Assembly: GCA_964571275.1 (NCBI GenBank)
Contig: CAZNCQ010000132.1
Span: forward strand, 1 to 19,016
Source: DASRQZ01 sp964571275
Lineage (GTDB): Bacteria > Myxococcota_A > Polyangia > Fen-1088
Direction: 5' to 3'
DNA length: 19,016 nt
The notes beneath the pieces are model-generated. The model made no database searches. It was not told the DNA's origin and worked only from the letters and a program-made list of their open reading frames with translations. The translations under genes were made by a program, and so were the position numbers. How positions within the stretch are numbered: the stretch's first letter is position 1; every line of letters starts with the position of its first letter. Of this stretch, positions 13,192 to 19,016 are shown piece by piece.

Positions 13192-15036
13192 GTGGCCCGC
13201 TCGAAACTCAACCGCCGCGCGACCGCCGGCGGCCGCACGTCGCTCGGCTCGACCGCCGAGCCGCCCATCGCCTACCGCGTGGCGATGTCGGATCCCGACA
13301 GCCACGAATTCGAGGTCGAGATGCACGTGCCGCCGCTGCCCGAGCGAGCGACGGCCGACATCATCTTCCCGGCCTGGGCGCCCGGGAGCTATCTCGTGCG
13401 CGACTTCGTCCGCCACGTCTACGCCCTCACCATCACCGACGATCGGGGTTACCACCTACCTCACGAGCGGCTCGACAAGCAGCGCTGGCGGGTGTCCAGC
13501 GGCGGCCATGGCTTCCGCGTGCGCTACCGCGTGTTCGCGTTCGAGCAGAGCGTGCGAACATCGCACCTCGACCGCAGCCACGGCTACTGGAACGGCACCA
13601 GCCTCTTCTTCTTCGTCGACGGCGAGCTGAAACGCCCGTGCGAGATCGCGGTCCAGCGCCCGCCGCGCACGCGCTGGCGCATCGACACGGCGCTGCCCCC
13701 GATCGCCGGCCGCCCCGATCAATTCCGCGCCGCCGACTTCGACGAGCTGGTCGACTCCCCGTTCGAGGTCGGCGACCACGCGCACGCCGCATTTTCAATC
13801 ACCGGCGTGAAGTTCGAGGTCGCGCTTTATGGCCGCACCAACGCCGACCGCGCGCGGCTCATCCAGATTCTCCGCCGCGTGGTGATCGCGACCGCCGAGA
13901 TGTTCGGCGGCAAGTTCCCGTTCACGCGCTACCTGTTCATCATTCACGCGCTCCCCGTCGGCTCCGGCGGCCTCGAGCACAGCGCCTCGGTCACCATGGA
14001 CATCACCGGCCTGTCGTTCGAGGACGAGGGCGGCTACCAGCGCTTCGCCGATCTCGCGGCGCACGAGTTCTTCCACGCGTGGAACGTGAAGCGCATCCGC
14101 GACGCCGTGCTGGGACCGTTCGACTACACGCGCGAAAACTACACGCGCCTGCTCTGGTTCCACGAAGGCTTCACCGACTACCTGGCCAACGTCATCATCT
14201 TGCGCGCCGGCATCATCGACGAGAAGCGCTTCTGGCGCTTCATCGCCGACGACTGGCCGCGCTACGCGAACCGGCCCGGCCGCAGCGAGACGACGCTGGC
14301 CGAGCTGTCGTTCGAGGCGTGGATCAAGCTCTACAAACCAGCCGAAAACCACGTCAATCGCAGCGTCAGCTATTACGAGAAGGGATTGTGGGCGGGCATG
14401 GCGCTCGATCTCTTGCTGCGCCGGCGCACCAGCGGACGGCGCGGGCTGCCGGATCTCTTCGCGCGCCTGTGGACCAGCTTCGGGCGCCACGATCGTCCGA
14501 TCAGCGAGATCGACGTGCGCAACGCCGCGACACAGGTCGCGCGCGCGCCGATGGACGATTTCTTCCGCCGCTACATCCACGGCACCGACGAGCTGCCGCT
14601 GCCGGCGCTGCTGCGCACCGCCGGACTGCTCGTCGCCGAGCGCCCCGAATGGGCCATCGAAGCCGAGAAACCCGACGGCGATCGCGACCGCGTGAAGGAG
14701 CGACGCCTGCGCGCCTGGACCGGGATCGCGCTGCACCCGGATCGCCTGCTCGTCCGCAACGTCATTCCCGATTCGCCGGCCTGGCGCGCGGGGATCACGT
14801 TCGGAGACGACATCGTGGCCGTCGACGGCCATCGCGTCGCGCCGGCGACGTTCGCGAAGCGCATCGCCGACCGCAACCCCGGCGAGCGCTGTCGCATCAC
14901 CTACTTTCGACGCGACTCGCTCGAGGAGGCCACGCTGACCCTGGCCGAGAACCCCGAGCGCAAGTTGATCGTGAAGCCGGATCCCGACGCGACCAGGCCG
15001 GCGCTGGCCATCCGGCGCGGCTGGCTCGGCGTTTAG
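13192..15036 (+). CDS. M61 family peptidase (glycyl aminopeptidase-like) with PDZ domain
   Basis: A predicted zinc metallopeptidase of 614 residues. The N-terminal M61 beta domain starts near residue 26 (IAYRVAMSDPDSHEFEVEM) and contains FPAWAPGSYLVRDFVRH. The substrate-amine motif GGLEH is at 259-263. The zinc motif is HEFFH (His291, Glu292, His295) with the third ligand Glu325 in WFHEGFTDY. A PDZ domain is at about 515-590 (LLVRNVIPDSPAWRAGI, DDIVAVDGHRV), as is usual in the family. No signal peptide is visible, so a cytoplasmic location is expected if the start is right. The start is a GTG at 13192 without a clear ribosome binding site; the ATG at 13285 would cut into the first domain. It follows the jelly-roll lipoprotein gene by 28 bases. 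Its 3' end overlaps the convergent glycosyltransferase gene by 4 bases. Confidence 0.93.
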   Translation: MARSKLNRRATAGGRTSLGSTAEPPIAYRVAMSDPDSHEFEVEMHVPPLPERATADIIFPAWAPGSYLVRDFVRHVYALTITDDRGYHLPHERLDKQRWRVSSGGHGFRVRYRVFAFEQSVRTSHLDRSHGYWNGTSLFFFVDGELKRPCEIAVQRPPRTRWRIDTALPPIAGRPDQFRAADFDELVDSPFEVGDHAHAAFSITGVKFEVALYGRTNADRARLIQILRRVVIATAEMFGGKFPFTRYLFIIHALPVGSGGLEHSASVTMDITGLSFEDEGGYQRFADLAAHEFFHAWNVKRIRDAVLGPFDYTRENYTRLLWFHEGFTDYLANVIILRAGIIDEKRFWRFIADDWPRYANRPGRSETTLAELSFEAWIKLYKPAENHVNRSVSYYEKGLWAGMALDLLLRRRTSGRRGLPDLFARLWTSFGRHDRPISEIDVRNAATQVARAPMDDFFRRYIHGTDELPLPALLRTAGLLVAERPEWAIEAEKPDGDRDRVKERRLRAWTGIALHPDRLLVRNVIPDSPAWRAGITFGDDIVAVDGHRVAPATFAKRIADRNPGERCRITYFRRDSLEEATLTLAENPERKLIVKPDPDATRPALAIRRGWLGV

Positions 15037-15749
15037 TCGCGGTTCTGGCGCACCGAGATCGCCAGCTTGGCGACGCTCTTGATCACGTGCGGGACGCGTT
15101 TCATCAGGTTGATCGACGGCGGGCGCTTCTCGCGCACGGCGAAGGGGATCTCGACGACCTTCTTGCCCTCGCGGTGCGCGCGGATCACGAACTCGCTGGC
15201 GAACACGTCGCGGTCGAGCACGCAGCGACGCGCGGTCTCGACCAGCGCCTCGCGCCGGAACGCCTTCAGGCCGTGGGTGTCGGTGCCGCCGTAGTGGCAG
15301 ACCACGCGCAGCATGCCGTTGTAGACGCGGGTCGCGACGCGCCGGAACATCGGGCGCTGGTCGTTGGAGCCCACCATGGCCTTCGAGCCGACGACGAACT
15401 CGGTGTCGCTGCGCTCGAGCAGCGCCAGCGCGCGCGCGTAGAACTCGGTGTCGAGCAGATCGATCTCGTCGCAGATGACGTAGCGGCCGCGCGCCTCGAG
15501 GATGCCGGTCTTCATGGCGATGCCGTAGTTGGGCTTGCCGATCGACAGCATGCGCACCTCGCGGTGCTCGGCTTCGATCTCCTTGCCGATCTCGACGGTG
15601 CGGTCGCGCGAGCCGTTCTCGCACAGCAGAAGCTCGTAGGTCCAGCCGAACGGCCGCAGCTTCTCCTGCAGCTCCAGCACCGAGCCGCGCAGGATTCCTT
15701 CTTCGTTGTAGACCGGGATGACGATCGTGACGTGAGGGGCCTCTAACAC
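15033..15749 (-). CDS. Family 2 glycosyltransferase, polyprenyl-phosphate sugar synthase-like
   Basis: 238 residues, GT-A fold, starting from a GTG at 15747-15749 with AAGGGA 5-6 bases upstream. It begins HVTIVIPVYNEEGIL, the nucleotide-binding start of the fold. Next comes LLLCENGSRDRT, where the family usually has DDGSxDxT, and then the metal-binding CDEIDLLD at about 93-100. The length and the absence of membrane segments fit soluble DPM1-type enzymes that transfer a sugar from a nucleotide to a polyprenyl phosphate, but the assignment within GT2 is not certain. The C-terminus is basic (KRPPSINLMKRVPHVIKS), which could aid membrane contact. It is divergent from the metallo-beta-lactamase-fold gene and convergent with the M61 gene. 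A GT39 gene that could use its product lies 2 kb away on the other strand (inference). Confidence 0.9.
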   Translation of the reverse strand: MLEAPHVTIVIPVYNEEGILRGSVLELQEKLRPFGWTYELLLCENGSRDRTVEIGKEIEAEHREVRMLSIGKPNYGIAMKTGILEARGRYVICDEIDLLDTEFYARALALLERSDTEFVVGSKAMVGSNDQRPMFRRVATRVYNGMLRVVCHYGGTDTHGLKAFRREALVETARRCVLDRDVFASEFVIRAHREGKKVVEIPFAVREKRPPSINLMKRVPHVIKSVAKLAISVRQNRD

Positions 15750-15754
15750 CCGGT

Positions 15755-15760
15755 TCCCTT
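15755..15760 (-). promoter_or_regulatory. Ribosome binding site (AAGGGA)
   Basis: AAGGGA on the minus strand lies 5 bases before the GTG start codon at 15747-15749. It is the main support for a GTG rather than ATG start of the glycosyltransferase gene. Confidence 0.65.
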
Positions 15761-15821
15761 AACACGATCGATACGGTACGCGCCACGCCGGCGCGCGGCG
15801 CCCGCAGGCTATGGTACTTGA

Positions 15822-16853
15822 GTGGCGGTGGCTTCTCCGCCCTCGAGCTCCGGGCCGCGCCGCCGGCCCACCGACCCCGGCGCCTCCGCGCGCGCGATGG
15901 AGCTGGAGCAGGCGCACCACGGATTGCTCCACGGTCCGGCGCGCGCCGTGCTGTCGCTGCGGTTCCTGAATGCGGTGTTGCATCGCCTGCGGCGCGGAAC
16001 CGCGCGCGTGGTCCGCCGCAACGTCTCTCACCCGCCCGAGGGCGTGGTCGCGGTGACCTTCGTCGGACACGCCACGGTGATGGTGACGACGCCCGAGATC
16101 CGGATCCTCACCGACCCGCTGCTGCGCACCTTCCTGTTCGGCCTGCGCCGCGCGACGGAGGCGGGCATCACCATGCCCGACCTCGACGACGTCGGGCTGG
16201 TCCTCATCTCCCACGCCCATCGCGACCACCTCGACCGCCCGAGCCTCCGCCGCCTGTCTCACCGCGCCACCGTCGTCGTTCCGCCCGGTTGCGCCGATCT
16301 GGTGGAGGACCTGGGCTTCCAGCGCGTGGTCGAGCTCGCGCCCGGCGAGAGCTTCTCGATCGCCGACGTCGGCGTCACGGCCGTGCCCGTGCGTCACTCG
16401 GGCGCGCGCGGCCTGGGCAGACGGCGGCTTCGCCGCGGGACGGCGGGCTACGTGATCTTCGCGCAGGGGACGACGCTCTACTTCGCGGGTGATACCGGGT
16501 ACTTCTCCGGCTTCGCCGATATCGGCCGCCGCCTGGTGCCCGACGTGGCGATGCTGCCGATCTCGGGCTACGAGCCGGCCGCGTTCCGCGACGAGCACCT
16601 GTCGCCGCTCGACGCCATCTACGCCTTCGAGGATCTGGGCGCGCGCGTGCTGATCCCCATCGCCCACGGGTCGTTTCCGCTCAGCTACGAGCCGCTGGAG
16701 GCCCCCCTCACGTGGCTCCGCCGGCTGGCGCTGGAGCGCCGCCTGGGCGGGGGGCAGACCGGCCGGGACGAAAACGCCCCCATTGATAGTGACGAACGGA
16801 GGGTGGCGCCGCTCGATCATGGGGAAACCTGCTTCTTCCGCAAGCGCCCGTGA
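15822..16853 (+). CDS. Metallo-beta-lactamase-fold hydrolase (UlaG / NAPE-PLD-like)
   Basis: 343 residues. The zinc-binding motif S-HAHRDHLD gives His131, His133, Asp135 and His136. Further ligands are His192 (PVRHSG) and Asp224 (YFAGDTGY), and late histidines lie at His259 (DEHLSP) and His282 (PIAHGSF). The stretch VTFVGHATVMV before the motif and the EHLSPLDA block are typical of the UlaG/NAPE-PLD branch, which hydrolyses lactones or phosphodiesters. The substrate here cannot be stated. The first ~70 residues are Arg/Pro/Ser-rich and not part of the fold. The start is a GTG with no clear ribosome binding site; ATG 15897 (MELEQAHHG) is a good alternative. TATGGT at 15810-15815 would place transcription start near the GTG, which would allow leaderless translation. 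The following lipoprotein gene is 103 bases away on the same strand. Confidence 0.9.
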   Translation: MAVASPPSSSGPRRRPTDPGASARAMELEQAHHGLLHGPARAVLSLRFLNAVLHRLRRGTARVVRRNVSHPPEGVVAVTFVGHATVMVTTPEIRILTDPLLRTFLFGLRRATEAGITMPDLDDVGLVLISHAHRDHLDRPSLRRLSHRATVVVPPGCADLVEDLGFQRVVELAPGESFSIADVGVTAVPVRHSGARGLGRRRLRRGTAGYVIFAQGTTLYFAGDTGYFSGFADIGRRLVPDVAMLPISGYEPAAFRDEHLSPLDAIYAFEDLGARVLIPIAHGSFPLSYEPLEAPLTWLRRLALERRLGGGQTGRDENAPIDSDERRVAPLDHGETCFFRKRP

Positions 16854-16956
16854 CGACCCAAACTCTACCCCCATGACCAACACGGACGGCACGGGCTTGA
16901 CCAGACCAATGGCGCGGGGCGAAACTGCGCGTCAACTTCGGGAGATGACGAACAGA

Positions 16957-17838
16957 ATGCCAAAATCACTGGGTGGATGGGCCGGCGCGATCAGGATGAC
17001 CGCCGTTTTGGCGGCCTGGGTCGCCGCGGCTCCGGGTTGCGGGGGCGGGTCCTCGACGCCGATCACGGAAGACGACTACTGCACGCAGAAGGCCACCGCG
17101 GAGTGTCAGGTCGCCCCCACCTGCGTCAGCGTCGTATCAGCGTGCCAGATGCAGCGCCACAGCGCGTGCCTGGCGGTCAACGCGGCGTCGAAGTCGCCGA
17201 CGCGTCTCTTCGTGCCGGGCAATGTCGGCGCGTGCATCAGTCAGACGAACTCGGTCTACGCGAAGACGCTCTCGGGGGTGGCGACGCAGGCCGATATCAC
17301 CGCCATGAACGACAAGTGTGCCTACGTTTTCCAGGGCAATTCGACGACGACCTGCACGGTCAAGTACGACTGCAAGGACCAGAGCCAGATCTGCGACAAG
17401 GGTATCTGCGCGAAATCGATGCAGGTGAGCAAGGGCGCATTCTGCGTGAGCCCGGGACAGGTGTGCTCCAGCGACTCGTACTGCGCGACGGATCCGGCCA
17501 CCAATCAGCTCACCTGTCTCGCCAAGGCGGCCCAGAGCGCCCCGTGCAGCGCGACCGTCCCTTGCGTCGATCCCTTCCGCTGCGACTCCACGTCGCTCAC
17601 ATGCGTGCCGAAGCTCATGTCCGGTGAGTTCTGCGGCAGCAGCGCAGACTGCGCGTCGACGGTCTCGTACTGCGATCCGTACGCCGGCTGCAAGTGTGAC
17701 CCGGGCCTCAAATTCGCGGGCGGCGCCTCTGCGTGCGTCGACTACGGCGGCTCGCCCAGCGGCGCCGTCACGCCGGCCTGTGGAGCGGGCTCCTCGCCCG
17801 ACGCCGGGACCACCCTCGACGCCGCGACCGGCGGCTGA
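16957..17838 (+). CDS. Cys-rich predicted lipoprotein, function unknown
   Basis: 293 residues from the ATG at 16957. This start gives a compact signal peptide: basic MPKSLGGWAGAIR, hydrophobic TAVLAAWVAA, then APGC with Cys28 as likely lipid site. The frame is open from 16783, inside the preceding gene, and in-frame ATGs at 16873, 16909, 16945 and 16996 are alternatives. The mature part has more than 25 cysteines in short motifs, e.g. DYCTQKATAEC, CKDQSQICDKGICAKS, CSSDSYCATD, CGSSADCAST and CDPYAGCKCDPG. These fit repeated small disulfide-bonded knots like those of other myxobacterial secreted proteins. The C-terminus is a Ser/Gly/Asp-rich tail (SSPDAGTTLDAATGG), probably disordered. I do not recognise a family with known function. 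The membrane glycosyltransferase gene starts 33 bases downstream on the same strand. Confidence 0.82.
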   Translation: MPKSLGGWAGAIRMTAVLAAWVAAAPGCGGGSSTPITEDDYCTQKATAECQVAPTCVSVVSACQMQRHSACLAVNAASKSPTRLFVPGNVGACISQTNSVYAKTLSGVATQADITAMNDKCAYVFQGNSTTTCTVKYDCKDQSQICDKGICAKSMQVSKGAFCVSPGQVCSSDSYCATDPATNQLTCLAKAAQSAPCSATVPCVDPFRCDSTSLTCVPKLMSGEFCGSSADCASTVSYCDPYAGCKCDPGLKFAGGASACVDYGGSPSGAVTPACGAGSSPDAGTTLDAATGG

Positions 17839-17871
17839 TCGCTTCTCTCCCGCGCACAACCCCCTCACATC

Positions 17872-19016
17872 ATGATGGACCGTCTTCGTCGCGTGCCGTT
17901 CGATCGTGTGCCCGCCTGGGCCTGGGCGCTGCTGTTCTCCGTCGCCCTGTGCCTGCCCCGGCTCGGCGGCTTCGGCTTCTGGGACCCCTCCGAGCTGAAG
18001 ATCGCCGACCAGGCGCGCGACGTCGAACGCACCGGTCACCTGTTCGACCCGACGGCCGCCGGGCACTACCCGGCGGCCAAGCCGCTCGACCCGTTCCTGG
18101 CGGCGCTGGGCATCAAGATCTTCGGCGCACGCGAGCTGGGCGCGCGGCTGCCAAGCTCGCTGATGGCGCTCCTGACCCTGATGGCGGTTTACTGGGCGGG
18201 CGCCGGCCTGTTTCGGCGCCGCGCGGGCCTGCTGAGCACGCTCGCGCTCGGCAGCATGACCATGTTCGTGCTCGAGGCCCGGCAGCTGACGTCCGACGCG
18301 CCGGTCATGGCCGCGATGGCCATCTCGATCGGCGGCCTCGGCCGCTACGCCTGGCCCGCGTCGGGCAAGCGGCGGCCGCTCGACCTTCTGATCGGTCTCG
18401 CGGGCATGGCGCTGGCGTTCACCGGCGAAGGCGCGCTCACCAGCATCGTGCTGCCCAGCGCTTCCCTGTTCGGCGCGCTGGCGGTCGGCTACAGCCTGAC
18501 CGCGTCGACGGAGACTCCGGCCGACGGCTCGGGACCGCTGGCAGCGCCGGGCGTCGGCCCTCAGATCCCGGCCGGCCGCAAGATCGGGTCGACGGCCTGG
18601 GCGCTCATGATCGGGTTCGGCATCGTGGCGCTGATCTTCCTGCTGCTCTCGATGACCGGCATCGTCGCCGGGCGCTACTCGGCGCTGCTGGGCGGCTCCG
18701 CGCGCGGCGGCACGCCGGCGCACACCTTCGAGTATCTGGTGCGCCAGCTCGGGTTCGGCCTGTTCCCGTGGAGCGCGGTCGCGGTGTTCGCGCTCGGGCG
18801 CCCGCTGATCCGCCTCGACGAGGACGCGGCCAGCGCCGGCGGCGCGCCGCGGACCAACAGCCGCCTCGCGTTCGGCCAGCTGTTCGTCTTCTTCGTCGCC
18901 GGGCTCGGCTTCGCCCTGTCGGCGTATCGCGTGCTCGTGCTCGGCGACGGGCGCTACATCGCGCTGCCCGCGATCGCGCTCGCGATCGGCGCGTTCCTCG
19001 ACGAGGCGCTCGAGGG
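17872..19016 (+). CDS. GT39/ArnT-like membrane glycosyltransferase (3' end outside window)
   Basis: An uninterrupted frame of 381 codons runs off the window edge, starting at ATG 17872 (a second ATG follows at once). The first hydrophobic helix (WAWALLFSVALCLP) leads into a periplasmic loop GFGFWDPSELKIADQARDVE. Its Asp38 and Glu41 match the acidic catalytic motif of GT-C enzymes of the PMT/ArnT group. Alternating hydrophobic segments follow (LGARLPSSLMALLTLMAVYW, MAAMAISIGGLG, LLIGLAGMALAF, ALMIGFGIVALIFLLLS), giving at least seven membrane helices. These enzymes move a sugar from a polyprenyl-phosphate donor to protein, lipid A or a glycan outside the membrane; the acceptor is unknown here. 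No clear ribosome binding site precedes the start. The gap to the upstream lipoprotein gene is 33 bases, suggesting cotranscription. Confidence 0.88.
   Translation, partial: MMDRLRRVPFDRVPAWAWALLFSVALCLPRLGGFGFWDPSELKIADQARDVERTGHLFDPTAAGHYPAAKPLDPFLAALGIKIFGARELGARLPSSLMALLTLMAVYWAGAGLFRRRAGLLSTLALGSMTMFVLEARQLTSDAPVMAAMAISIGGLGRYAWPASGKRRPLDLLIGLAGMALAFTGEGALTSIVLPSASLFGALAVGYSLTASTETPADGSGPLAAPGVGPQIPAGRKIGSTAWALMIGFGIVALIFLLLSMTGIVAGRYSALLGGSARGGTPAHTFEYLVRQLGFGLFPWSAVAVFALGRPLIRLDEDAASAGGAPRTNSRLAFGQLFVFFVAGLGFALSAYRVLVLGDGRYIALPAIALAIGAFLDEALE

Noticed and set aside
13795..15786. 663-codon open frame on the minus strand (and a 702-codon plus-strand frame at 13638-15746)
   Set aside because: Both run across the M61 and GT2 genes in other frames, with Arg/Ala-rich composition and no recognisable motif. 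This is the usual artefact of high-GC coding DNA.
15790..15802. GGCGC-GCG-GCGCC dyad between the divergent GT2 and metallo-beta-lactamase-fold genes
   Set aside because: Short GC-only palindromes are common at this base composition; no accompanying promoter boxes support an operator.
17137..18723. 528-codon open frame on the minus strand
   Set aside because: Antisense to the Cys-rich lipoprotein gene and the GT39 gene, very rich in Arg/Ala/Gly and without fold motifs. The sense frames have signal peptides and family motifs.

Overview
The window is high-GC DNA (about 70% by hand count in most genes) with closely packed genes on both strands. Several secreted lipoproteins carry Gly/Ser linkers and many short cysteine motifs. 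This style, plus large modular Cys-rich surface proteins, points to a predatory or saprophytic Myxococcota (Polyangia-like) bacterium. That placement is inferred from protein style; no rRNA or marker gene is present.

Layout. 3-1372 (+): the 3' part of a KirBac potassium channel gene, overlapping by ATGA with a small lipoprotein gene. 1378-2403 (-): a lipoprotein of unknown function. 2462-3172 (+): an RNase H1 with an N-terminal extension. 3201-4393 (-): a small heat shock protein followed by a small lipoprotein, headed by a leader that can hide the Shine-Dalgarno sequence in a hairpin. 4471-9188 (-): a probable operon of a Cys-rich beta-propeller-like lipoprotein, a ketosynthase-fold protein that has lost its catalytic residues, and a NodB-type polysaccharide deacetylase. 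9487-12186 (-): a lipid-anchored modular family 8 glycoside hydrolase with Cys-rich repeats, a jelly-roll-like domain and a catalytic domain. 12417-13163 (+): a divergent lipoprotein carrying the same jelly-roll-like domain. 13192-15036 (+): an M61 peptidase with a PDZ domain. 15033-15749 (-): a GT2 glycosyltransferase, convergent with and overlapping the M61 gene. 15822-16853 (+): a metallo-beta-lactamase-fold hydrolase. 16957-17838 (+): a Cys-rich lipoprotein. 17872-end (+): the start of a GT39/ArnT-like membrane glycosyltransferase.

Functionally, the centre (about 4.5-13.2 kb) is a cell-surface polysaccharide region: an anchored beta-glucanase, a partner lipoprotein sharing its non-catalytic domain, a deacetylase and a Cys-rich surface protein. 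The flanks hold envelope glycosylation and housekeeping genes. Seven of the 16 genes encode predicted lipoproteins. No tRNA, rRNA, CRISPR array, insertion sequence or phage gene was seen. The most unusual features are the alternative-hairpin leader of the small heat shock gene, the catalytically dead ketosynthase next to a deacetylase, the shared domain in the divergent glucanase/lipoprotein pair, and a drop in GC across about 6.6-10.7 kb. No intergenic gap exceeds 300 bases.
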